Positions 54,706-61,792 of a DNA stretch of 61,792 nt are shown here, one piece after another. Source of the stretch: JARRLC01 sp050290865 (GTDB lineage Bacteria > Pseudomonadota > Alphaproteobacteria > Rhizobiales > Rhodomicrobiaceae); NCBI GenBank assembly GCA_050290865.1, contig JBNKIW010000022.1, positions 1 through 61,792 of the forward strand, given 5' to 3'. Position 1 is the stretch's first letter. The number at the start of each line of letters is the position of its first letter. The position numbers were made by a program, and so were the translations under genes. Under the pieces are notes generated by a model. The model worked only from the letters and a program-made list of their open reading frames with translations, did no database searches and was not told the origin of the DNA.

Positions 54706-54877
54706 CGGGGGCGGCTGGCGACCGCTTCAAACCCTTATTTCCTCCCGCAGAAAGGCGTCATGGCCGGTACGGTTACGGTCATGGCGTCCTCCCCGGGGGA
54801 ATCGCAATTGGCTCGCATGAGCTAATTCGAGATCATCGCGTTCCGGCTTTACATCCCAGCTTACGGGGATCCAGAAA

Positions 54878-55435
54878 ATGAACACAGCAACGGCATCCAT
54901 GAACTCGCCCTATGCGGCGGACACCAATCCGAGCGAGCGCGCCGAACAGCACACGCTTTCGGTGCTGGTCGATAACGAGCCGGGCGTCCTTGCCCGCGTC
55001 ATCGGCCTTTTTTCCGGGCGAGGCTACAATATCGACTCGCTCACCGTGTCGGAGACGGTGCACGAGAAACACCTTTCGCGCATCACCATCGTCACCACCG
55101 GCTCGCCCATGGTGATCGAGCAGATCCGCAACCAGCTCGACCGGCTGGTGCCCGTGCATGGCGTCAACGACCTCACCGTCATGGGCAATCCGATCGCACG
55201 CGAACTGGCGCTCCTCAAGGTGACGGGCAAGGGCGAGAAGCGTGTCGAGGCGCTGCGGCTCGCCGAGGCGTTCCGCGCGCAGGTCGTGGATGCGTCGACG
55301 GAGCATTTCGTTTTCGAGATTACCGGGCGGATTTCCAAGATCGAGCAGTTCATCTCGCTGATGCAGCCGCTCGGGCTTACCGAGGTGGCGCGCACCGGCG
55401 TTGCCGCTATCGCCCGCGGCTCCGGCCCGATGTGA
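54878..55435 (+). CDS. ilvN: acetolactate synthase small subunit
   Basis: Regulatory subunit conferring valine feedback control on IlvB. 185 aa: an N-terminal ACT domain (HTLSVLVDNEPGVLARVIGL; RGYNIDSLTVSETVHEKHLS) and the C-terminal ALS_ss_C domain (ARELALLKV; STEHFVFEITGRISKIEQFI). The type is the long IlvH-like form. It converges with proC, 15 bp apart. Confidence 0.95.
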   Translation: MNTATASMNSPYAADTNPSERAEQHTLSVLVDNEPGVLARVIGLFSGRGYNIDSLTVSETVHEKHLSRITIVTTGSPMVIEQIRNQLDRLVPVHGVNDLTVMGNPIARELALLKVTGKGEKRVEALRLAEAFRAQVVDASTEHFVFEITGRISKIEQFISLMQPLGLTEVARTGVAAIARGSGPM

Positions 55436-55450
55436 GGGTAGGGAGGGTGT

Positions 55451-56284
55451 TTAGCCCGCCAGTTCGGCCGAGCGCGTCGCGGCAGCCTTGACCGCCCGGC
55501 GTATCAGCTCGGCGAGCGGCCCGGGTTGGGCGCTGGTTTCGTCGCCCATCAGGACGGCGAGTGCGGCCGCGGTCGTTCCGCCCTGCGACGTGACGTTGCG
55601 GCGCAGCTCCGCCGGATCGAGCTCCGAGCGGTGCAGCAATTCACCCGCGCCCGCCACCGTGACGCGCGCCAGCCGTTCGGCGAGCGGCGCGGGCAGACCG
55701 GCGGCGCGGGCAGCCTCGGCGAGGCATTCGGCCAGCAGAAAGACATAGGCCGGTCCCGACCCGGACACGGCGGTCACCGCGTCCATCAGCGCTTCGTCGT
55801 CCAGCCAGACAGTCTCGCCGCCAGCGGTGAGCAGTTGTTCGCAGACCTCGGCTTGTGGCTGTGTCACGGCCGGGTTGGCGCACAGCACCGAGATGCCTCG
55901 TCCGATTGCCGCGGGCGTGTTGGGCATCGCCCGCACGATTGCCGCCCCATCGGGGAAATGCCCCGCAATTCCGGCAATGGTGCGCCCGGCCATGATCGAC
56001 AGCGCGACCGTATCCGGACCGGCGAGTGCAGCAACGCCCGGCAAGATGCTGTCCATGACCTGTGGCTTGACCGCCAGCAGGATGACCGCGGGGGCCGCTG
56101 GCATTGCTGGTGCGAGGCCGGTGACGATCCCTGCTCCAGTAATGATTTCAGCGACGTCGGGCGGCGGCGACGGCTCCTGCACGAAAATGCGCTCCGGCGC
56201 GATCCCCTGGGCCAGCCAGCCTTTCAGCAGCGCTCCCCCCATGCGCCCCGCTCCGACCAGAAGGATTGGCCCGCCGTTGCTCAT
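55451..56284 (-). CDS. proC: pyrroline-5-carboxylate reductase
   Basis: Last step of proline synthesis. 277 aa from the ATG at 56284 (MSNGGPILLVGAGRMGGALL, Rossmann motif); ILLAVKPQVM, RAMPNTPAAIG, AVSGSGPAYVFLL and NVTSQGGTTAAAL are all conserved ProC blocks. It overlaps the upstream YbjN gene by 4 nt (ATGA). Confidence 0.95.
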   Translation of the reverse strand: MSNGGPILLVGAGRMGGALLKGWLAQGIAPERIFVQEPSPPPDVAEIITGAGIVTGLAPAMPAAPAVILLAVKPQVMDSILPGVAALAGPDTVALSIMAGRTIAGIAGHFPDGAAIVRAMPNTPAAIGRGISVLCANPAVTQPQAEVCEQLLTAGGETVWLDDEALMDAVTAVSGSGPAYVFLLAECLAEAARAAGLPAPLAERLARVTVAGAGELLHRSELDPAELRRNVTSQGGTTAAALAVLMGDETSAQPGPLAELIRRAVKAAATRSAELAG

Positions 56285-56778
56285 GCCTGCCCCTCGGTTT
56301 CGAACATGGCCGTCGCCACGGCGTCCTCGGCGCGCTTGCCCGCCCAGACCACGAACTGGAAAGCCTGATAATAGCGCTCGCAGGACTCCAGCGCCGCCTG
56401 GAGGAGCGCCTCGCATTGATTGACCGTGGGGTCGGCGCCGTGAAGCATCAGCGAATGGCGGTACAGGAGCACGCCTTCATGCGCCCACAGATCGAAATGC
56501 CCGAGCCAGAGCTGCTCGTTGATCTGGGCCAGCAGACGGTAGACCTCGGCGGCGCGCGCCATGGGCACCTTGAGGTCGAACGCGCAGGCGATGTGCAGCG
56601 ACTCCAGATCGCCGTGCCAGTTCAAAGACACATGGTAATCGCTCCATGTTCCGGCAATCACGAGTGTCAGCTCGTCATCGGTAAAACGTTCGAACGGCCA
56701 GTCATTCGTGGACGCGATCTGCTCGGTCACGTCTATCGGGTTGGTAAGTCTCGTGAATTCTTGCAGGGCAGAAGCCAT
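56281..56778 (-). CDS. YbjN domain-containing protein
   Basis: 165 aa with the YbjN/type III chaperone-like fold: NPIDVTEQIASTNDWPFERF, CAFDLKVPMARAAEVYRLLA, QINEQLWLGHFDLW. It is coupled to proC by a 4-nt overlap, a pairing seen in other alphaproteobacteria. Molecular function is unknown; the fold suggests a protein-binding role. Confidence 0.87.
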   Translation of the reverse strand: MASALQEFTRLTNPIDVTEQIASTNDWPFERFTDDELTLVIAGTWSDYHVSLNWHGDLESLHIACAFDLKVPMARAAEVYRLLAQINEQLWLGHFDLWAHEGVLLYRHSLMLHGADPTVNQCEALLQAALESCERYYQAFQFVVWAGKRAEDAVATAMFETEGQA

Positions 56779-56984
56779 TCCGTAACCTTCGCTGAATATT
56801 GGCGTTGGCGTGCTTACGCTGCACTAAAAGAAGGTGGAATGCGCGGTACATAAATCCCCCTCCGTACCCAGAGACGGGGGGTAACAGTGTTCGCCCCTGC
56901 GCCGCAAGGTAGCCGCAAGCTTGTCCACGGGGAAAACTCCCAAACGGGTGTACTCCATCGGCGGGACAACTCGCGCGGCTCCGA

Positions 56985-57100
56985 GGCGGCGGCTTGAGCT
57001 GGCGGATGCATTGGCGCGTCAGGCTGAACTTTCGGCCCACCTCTTCAAGCGTGTGGTCCCTGTTCATGCCGAGGCACATACGCAACACGTACATCCTCCA
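56985..57100 (-). pseudogene. sigma-70 (RpoD-like) region 4 remnant
   Basis: Minus-strand VLRMCLGMNRDHTLEEVGRK FSLTRQCIRQL followed by PPRSRA strongly resembles region 4.2 of a group 1 sigma factor. Seven codons usually present (EAKALRK) are missing and the C-terminus runs into unrelated sequence. Nothing upstream encodes regions 2 or 3. A scrap of an rpoD-like gene, not a functional sigma. Confidence 0.72.
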
Positions 57101-57194
57101 CCTTCTGCGCATGCGCTAGGATTCGGGGCGTTCCTATCAAAACTGGATCATCGTGGAAAAAGGTGGAAGAATAAGCTGTGAGGCGGCTGCATAA

Positions 57195-57397
57195 CATATT
57201 GCGTGCGTGACGTGCGCTGGATCACGTGGATCGTCGATCAGGGTAGCGAGCGTTTTCGCGATGGCGCGACGCTTTTCCGCCAGGGAAAGCAGTATTATAC
57301 AGATGTCGGAAGGCAGTCGCCCGCCGTCAAAAGCGGCCGTGACATTTTTGCGGGCAACGGCGGATTAGGGAGCCCCGAGAGGGGCATCGTCATTCAT
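57195..57397 (-). pseudogene. IS1380-family transposase N-terminal remnant
   Basis: Starting at the ATG 57397 (MNDDAPLGAP), an in-frame TAA, then SAVARKNVTAAFDGGRLPSD, ICIILLSLAEKRRAIAKTLA, TLIDDPRDPAHVTHA: the conserved N-terminus of IS1380 transposases, truncated near 57195. The catalytic triad lies in the missing part. Confidence 0.72.
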
Positions 57398-57639
57398 GGC
57401 GGGCGTGGCTCCGGCGGGCGACGCGCAGTAGATGATTTTCCTAGCAATTGCATACGTTATTTCAATGCGTTACACTACGTCCGCCGGTGAATTTTGAACG
57501 CCGAGTACATAAGATGGACTAGAATTATCACGCTACGACGGTTGCGCTACGTTACCAACAGATTTCTATCTTTGCCGGATAACTTTCGCGAGTTCGGCTT
57601 TCTCGCGCAACCCGAGTCTAGGCGGCGTTGGGCACTCAA

Positions 57640-57810
57640 CTAGTACAGCCCGAGGCAAGTTCGTACCCCGTTTGCCGCACGCGCTTATACGAACTTGCTG
57701 CGGATAAGCTGTACTAGAGTCAATGAGTTGCTAGTACGCTTAACCGCTAAGAAATCCTGTGAGTGCTCGCGGCGAGGGGGGGGGGCAGGATTTCCTGCGG
57801 GGCGTACTAG
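57640..57810 (-). repeat. CTAG-bounded double-hairpin repeat, copy 2
   Basis: 171 bp, inverted relative to copies 1 and 3: hairpin B (57640-57717), linker (57718-57730, complement of CAACTCATTGACT), hairpin A (57731-57810). One arm of hairpin A carries the copy-3 type sequence (CGCTAAGAAATCCTG), the other the copy-1 type (CAGGATTTCCTGCGG), so it looks recombinant. Flanking sequence is not recognised. 57398-57639 otherwise holds nothing I can name. Confidence 0.85.
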
Positions 57811-58007
57811 CAGCCTGCCAAGCGCACGTTTTTTATATTGGCCGAAAAAAATGCCCGCTGATGGGGACGTGGTGGAAATGCTGGATGCGCCGATCACGGC
57901 AATACACCACGTGAGATGGCAGTTAAATTCTAAATTCTCTAGGTTATGTCTTTGGTATTAGCGTCACATCTATTGCCACTACAAAGCCAAGGAGGTGGTA
58001 ACGTTCC

Positions 58008-58793
58008 ATGAGTTCGAGAGTCAGTCTGACCGAGTTTTCTATGTGTTTTGTGGAGTATTTTCAACGCACGGAACACATGCATTCATTATCCGTTTCTCCT
58101 GTAACGATTGAGGGTATTGAAGAAATAGTTCAATTTTATGACGATGCGTTCAAAAGCCTCAGATGGTTTGGGACGCAAATGGGCTCCAATACTTTAGGAA
58201 AATTTTTTTACGAGTCCCTACTGAGGCAAGATATGCTATGGCTGAAGCTTGTGTCTGGCAACGATACGGTCGGTTTCTCCGCGTTAGTTGAGGATGGAGA
58301 GTTTCTCTATAGTGATGAAACCCTCATATCCACCGCATTCCAAGGTCGCGGTATTGGGACAATATATTTCAGAGTCCTTTGCGATGTCGCCCAGCAGCTG
58401 CAAAAGCCGATCTATGGGGACATCGTTTACAGTAAGAGTAGTCGGGTTATCGCCCGGGTTTTTGTCGACGAATTCGGGCTTGTGCCCATTGGCCTTGTCC
58501 TGACCCGGACGAGACAGCAGTCGCCGCTAGCAATGGTACGTATTGCTACTCAAAAATCGTTGCAGGATTTGAGCGTATATGAACGGACACGATCGATATG
58601 CGATGCAATTTACAGAGAAAATTCTGAGCTGAGAGGTGGTTCTAAGAAGTGCGTTGGCTTCAATCACGACACGAACGTGCCAATGTTACTTGATGACCCT
58701 GAATTGATTTATTGCTTGCTGGCGCAAAGGGATCAAACTGATGTGGGCCCCGTTGCTTGCTTGCTTGAGCTCGTCAAGCTTCAGATACCCTAG
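58008..58793 (+). CDS. GNAT-family acyltransferase, AT-rich
   Basis: 261 aa. The acetyl-CoA-binding motif FQGRGIGTIYF (111-121) and the following IYGDIVYSKSSRVIARVFVD EFG are GNAT-like; the substrate is unknown. Base composition and codon use are much more AT-rich than any neighbour, suggesting recent transfer. AAGGAGG lies 12 bases before the ATG, a little far; an internal Met (58041) is possible. The stop TAG is part of the CTAG that begins half-copy 4 of the repeat, so the native C-terminus may have been cut. Confidence 0.7.
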   Translation: MSSRVSLTEFSMCFVEYFQRTEHMHSLSVSPVTIEGIEEIVQFYDDAFKSLRWFGTQMGSNTLGKFFYESLLRQDMLWLKLVSGNDTVGFSALVEDGEFLYSDETLISTAFQGRGIGTIYFRVLCDVAQQLQKPIYGDIVYSKSSRVIARVFVDEFGLVPIGLVLTRTRQQSPLAMVRIATQKSLQDLSVYERTRSICDAIYRENSELRGGSKKCVGFNHDTNVPMLLDDPELIYCLLAQRDQTDVGPVACLLELVKLQIP

Positions 58794-58835
58794 TACAGCC
58801 CGCCGGAAGTTCGCACCCCATTTGCCGCGAACTCG
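58790..58835 (-). repeat. double-hairpin repeat, half copy 4
   Basis: CTAGTACAGCCCG, then GGAAGTTCGCACCCCATTTG and CCGCGAAC match the outer arm and loop of hairpin B in copy 2 orientation. The sequence then diverges before completing the second arm. It lies between the GNAT gene and the JetD-like fragment. Confidence 0.72.
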
Positions 58836-58848
58836 CAAGCGTTCTCCG

Positions 58849-59092
58849 GTGCGCGGCCACGGCTACGAAATCACCTGGAAAGACACCAACAACCGGCAAT
58901 TGGGGGCATAACCGCATCCCTGCGGGCGCGACGGTGCCAACACGCGCCGATGCCCTCGCGCTGATCGGCAGGACAGAGGCGGCCGGGCGGTTCGACGCGC
59001 TGGCGCACCCCAACCGCGAGGTCCTACCGGAGCTTGATGGCTGACTTGCCCGCAAGCCGCTACTGGAGCTCGAACAGGCATTGTCCCGCTGA
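58849..59092 (+). pseudogene. JetD-like (Wadjet, DUF3322) N-terminal remnant
   Basis: VRGHGYEITWKDTNNRQLG, then after one extra base HNRIPAGATVPTRADALALI, GRTEAAGRFDALAHPNREVL, PELDG, an in-frame TGA where Trp is expected, and LARKPLLELEQALSR. The order (E-W-x-x-x-N-x-R-x-L-G; ALALIG; RFDAL; LARKPL) matches the N-terminal DUF3322 region of JetD, the topoisomerase-like nuclease subunit of Wadjet anti-plasmid systems. No toprim domain and no jetA, B or C nearby. Confidence 0.65.
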
Positions 59093-59173
59093 ATGTTGAA
59101 AATGGGAGGCAGGCGTTGCTCGCCTTGAGCCGGTAGGCTTGGGGTGATGATTCCAGGAAAGGAAAGCAACGCC

Positions 59174-60270
59174 ATGAAGACATCTACCACATCAACCGCC
59201 ATCGTCCCTGAAGCAATCGTCGAAGAGGCTTGGCAGGATGTTAGCGCCAGCTTCGAGCGCCTCTGCCTGAGCGCGGGTATCGCCACGCTGGCCAGCATGA
59301 TGGAAGAAGACGCGGCCAAACTCTGCGGTACCCGTTACGGATGGCAGGATGGCAAGGCCGGCACGCTCACGGAAAAACCAAGGGGAAGCTCGGTTTCCAC
59401 GGTGCCAAGGTCGAGGTCGAACGGCCGCGGGTGCGCGCTCGCAATGGAAAGGAGCTGGCACTGCCGAGTTGGGAAGAGGCCGCCTCCCGCGATCTGCTCG
59501 GCAAGTGGGCGATGAACCCCATGCTGATCAACGTCTCGGCGCGCCCGAAGGTTCGGGCGTGTCCAGATCGGCGGTGTCCCGCCGTTTCGTCGCGCTGTCC
59601 ACGGAGCGCCTGAAAGAATGGATGGCTACGGATCTTTCCGAATTGGACCTGCTGATCATCCAGATCGACGGTATCCACATCAAGGACGATCTGACGCTGC
59701 TAGGACGCCCGCTAAGAAATCCTGCCCCACTTACTGCACGCTCTCACAGGTTTTCTTAGCGGTTAAGCGTACTAGCAACTTATTGACTCTAGTACAGCTT
59801 TTCCTTCGTCAAGTTCGCTTGCGCCCTTGCGGCAAATGGGGGGCGAACTTGCCGAAGCGCTGTACTAGCTGCTGTTGGCATTGACGGCGATGGCAAGAAG
59901 CATCCGCTTGGTGTCATCGAAGGGGCGACGGAGAACGCCGCCGTGGAGCAGGCGCTCCTTGACAATCTGATCGGGCGCGGTCTTGATCCGAAGGTGTGCA
60001 GACTGTTCGTGATCGACGGTGCCCGCCGCGATGCTTGTCTGATCGCGGCCAGACAAGCGCCGCGATCCTGTGCTGCCAGGTGCACAAGGCCCGCAACATC
60101 GTTGAACTCCTGCCCAAGCACCCACTGCGATGCTTGCTGATCGCAGCCAACAAAAACGGCATGCCAGCGTGCGCAAGGCGCTGCGCCAAGCCTGGGAACT
60201 CGGCGATGCGGACAAGGCGGAGAAACTCCTGCGCAGCCTCGCCCGCCGCCTGGAGCGCGAGGCGCCGGGT
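59174..60270 (+). pseudogene. IS256-family transposase, interrupted
   Basis: From MKTSTTSTAIVPEAIVEEAW the frame shows LASMMEEDAAKLCGTRYG, then shifts to KGKLGFHGAKVEVERPRVRA, WAMNPMLINVSAR, then SAVSRRFVALSTERLKEWMA, IIQIDGIHIKDDLTLL (first catalytic Asp). Repeat copy 3 is inserted here; beyond it the frame resumes AAVGIDGDGKKHPLGVIEGA, NLIGRGLDPKVCRLFVIDGA (second Asp), and KALRQAWELGDADKAEKLLR to APGVS. Several frameshifts and a 3' truncation by the IS5 element make it non-functional. Confidence 0.88.
59700..59868 (+). repeat. CTAG-bounded double-hairpin repeat, copy 3
   Basis: 169 bp: hairpin A (59700-59775; arms CCGCTAAGAAA and TTTTCTTAGCGG), linker CAACTTATTGACT, hairpin B (59789-59868). 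It lies inside the IS256 transposase. Deleting 59704-59868 regenerates CTG-CTA-GCT-GCT-GTT-GGC (L-L-A-A-V-G), the uninterrupted family sequence, leaving one CTAG. This proves insertion at CTAG with CTAG (or its central TA) duplicated. Confidence 0.93.
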
Positions 60271-60278
60271 GTCTCAGT

Positions 60279-61230
60279 GTCCGTTCAGAAAGTTGTGGAG
60301 TCGCATGAATCTGTTGTGGAATCGGGGGAATCTGCTGTGATTCAAGGGAGTCGACCTGGATAGGGAGGGGGCCGACGATGTGGACAGCCACGAACCGCAA
60401 ACGCTACGACCGCAGCCAATTGCGCTATCCCAGCGACCTGACAGATCTGGAATGGGGCCTCATCGAGCCACTGATCCCGCCAGCGAAGCGCGGCGGCCAC
60501 AAGCGCGAGGTGAATGTGCGGGAGGTGATGAATCGCGTGATGTACGTGCTCAGTACGGGCTGCCAGTGGCGCGCCTTGCCCAAGGATTTTCCGCCCTACA
60601 GCACGGTCTGGTCGTATATGGATTTGTGGAGCTACGACGGGACGTTGGACCGCATTCATTACGAGCTCTACACAAGATGCCGGGACTAGGCGGAGCGAGC
60701 CGCCAGTCCTTCCGCCGCCATTCTCGATAGTCAAAGCGTGAAGAGCGCAGAAAAAGGGGGGCCTCGATCGACCCGAATGGCTACGATGCGGGAAAGAAAC
60801 TCAAGGGGAAGAAACGTCATATTCTCGTAGATACGCTTGGATTACTTATACAGTCGATCGTCCATCCTGCTGACATTCAAGATCGCGACGGTGGCATTCT
60901 GCTACTCTCAACCTTGTTAGGGATGTATCCCTTTCTTGGAAAACTCTTCGCCGATGGCGGCTATCAGGGGCCGCAGTTCGCCACGGCGCTCGCCAAAATC
61001 CAGCCTCAACTCAAGATTGAAATCGTCAAGCGCTCCGACCAGGCCAACGGCTTCCAAGTCCTGCCCAAGCGCTGGATCGTCGAGCGCACTCTGGCGTGGC
61101 TCAATCGCTGCCGCAGGTTGGCCAAAGATTTCGAAAACCTCACGCGGACGGCGCTGACGTTCATCAAGCTCGCCCCGTCCGCCTGATGCTGCGAAAGCTT
61201 TGCGATCCAACGTAAACTTTCTGAACGGAC
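60279..61230 (+). mobile_element. IS5-family insertion sequence
   Basis: Perfect 16-bp terminal inverted repeats GTCCGTTCAGAAAGTT (60279-60294) and AACTTTCTGAACGGAC (61215-61230) enclose one transposase gene. TCTCAG occurs directly outside on both sides (60272-60277 and 61231-61236 region), a possible but unproven target duplication. Total about 0.95 kb, usual for the family. Confidence 0.88.
60378..61186 (+). pseudogene. IS5-family transposase with stop and frameshift
   Basis: MWTATNRKRYDRSQLRYPSD, EWGLIEPLIPPAKRGG, NRVMYVLSTGCQWRALPKDF, then an in-frame TAG after YTRCRD where the family usually has Gln. The same frame goes on AERAASPSAAILDSQSVKSA EKGG (Asp of the triad), then a -1 shift at AAAAAGGGGGG leads to IDPNGYDAGKKLKGKKRHIL, LFADGGYQGPQF (second Asp) and RWIVERTLAWLNRCRRLAKD (Glu). 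The slip run could be a programmed frameshift; the TAG still makes it likely dead. Confidence 0.85.
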
Positions 61231-61323
61231 TCTCAGGGATTCGCGATAGCGCAGCCTAAAGAGATCCGGTTCGCCTAGCGACTGTCGAATCGAGGCGTGC
61301 CTGCGTGCCGAACGCTCATAGGC

Positions 61324-61566
61324 CTAGACAAAGATATCTCGCGCCAATTCTGCCCGGTTGAGATCATAGACGCTGAGCATGGCGTCCTTGTAGAGCGTCT
61401 CGGGAACGTCGACGAAGGAAATGGGGCTGAGATATTTTTTTATGACAGCCTTCGCATAAGGCAACGGCTGGGGGGCGGGCACAGGCCAGAATAGCCAACC
61501 ACCGGAATTATCACTACAGCGATGATAATCGCTCCAAATGAATATACAGGCCTGGAAAACACGCAT
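61324..61566 (-). CDS. small protein, unknown
   Basis: 80 aa (MRVFQACIFIWSDYHRCSDN ... ELARDIFV). An excellent SD (AAGGAG, six bases before the ATG) supports translation. An N-terminal hydrophobic stretch (VFQACIFIW) and a Trp/Pro-rich middle (GWLFWPVPAPQPLPYAK) are visible. No family is recognised. It lies just outside the IS5 right end. 61567-61792 shows nothing recognisable. Confidence 0.5.
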   Translation of the reverse strand: MRVFQACIFIWSDYHRCSDNSGGWLFWPVPAPQPLPYAKAVIKKYLSPISFVDVPETLYKDAMLSVYDLNRAELARDIFV

Positions 61567-61792
61567 GCTACTCCTTACGGGCTTGCAGTTTCTTAGCTAC
61601 GTAATTCCAATGAATGCGTCGCGGCTCCTATCCTGAAAAGGTATTCTTCCACGCTGCTTATTTGAGAGCTGGCTCGGTTTGTTTGAACAGTTCGCGGCGG
61701 TTCGATAAGGGCGCTGTTTACATTGACTGTTGCGCCTCATGCCAGTGCCGCCAGGAGACAGCGCTGAGCGGTCAGTTCATCGCCTTCGCGCT

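Noticed and set aside
57203..57490. 95-codon plus-strand frame
   Set aside because: It lies opposite the IS1380 transposase remnant, whose conserved minus-strand sequence explains the region better.
61231..61330. Continuation of the IS256 transposase to the right of the IS5 element
   Set aside because: In-frame joining at TCTCAG gives a faintly similar string, but with a stop and few identities. Not strong enough to claim.
1..61792. CRISPR arrays, tRNA or rRNA genes, tmRNA
   Set aside because: No regularly spaced direct repeats, no T-loop GGTTCGA-type cloverleaf and no rRNA segments were seen on either strand.

Overview
The window is high-GC chromosomal DNA of an alphaproteobacterium. The evidence is a serC-serA operon with a serC-type structured leader, DUF1491 and EipB/DUF1849 envelope genes, an alphaproteobacterial GEAS-type acetolactate synthase, a coiled-coil-plus-barrel porin, and a dcw cluster in mraZ-to-ftsZ order followed by lpxC. 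Genus cannot be fixed; Hyphomicrobiales or Parvibaculales relatives seem plausible, but this is inference.

Layout. 1-0.9 kb: a broken IS701-like transposase. 0.9-7.7 kb (+): serine synthesis (serC, serA), a peptidoglycan-binding protein, DUF1491, an NfuA-type Fe-S carrier, a RutE-like nitroreductase, tsaB and rimI. 7.7-16.6 kb (-): a small protein, a carboxymuconolactone-decarboxylase-like protein coupled to a ThDP enzyme, kdsA, a membrane protein of unknown function, pyrG, bamD and lpxC. 17-36.2 kb (-): the complete division and cell-wall cluster mraZ-rsmH-ftsL-ftsI-murE-murF-mraY-murD-ftsW-murG-murC-murB-ddl-ftsQ-ftsA-ftsZ, tightly overlapped. The murein precursor is probably the meso-DAP type, because MurE carries DNPR. 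37-45.7 kb: porin, a small secreted protein, parC, recO, a TPR lipoprotein, rpsU and EipB. 50.9-56.8 kb: serB, miaA, ilvB, ilvN, proC and a YbjN protein.

Two scrambled accessory patches (45.7-50.9 kb and 56.9-61.3 kb) interrupt this core. They hold remnants of at least six mobile-element types (ISNCY-like, tyrosine recombinase, IS1634-like, IS1380, IS256, IS5), a decayed aminotransferase beside an intact mmsA, a SelO gene with no standard start codon, a sigma-70 region 4 scrap, a JetD-like (Wadjet) scrap and an AT-rich GNAT gene.

The most interesting signal is a ~170-bp two-hairpin repeat bounded by CTAG, present in three full copies and one half copy. Removing one copy, leaving a single CTAG, exactly restores an IS256 transposase reading frame; the same holds for a second copy in an ISNCY-like gene. 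It is therefore a recently mobile, non-coding (MITE-like) element. Its arms change in a paired way between copies, so the fold appears to be under selection.
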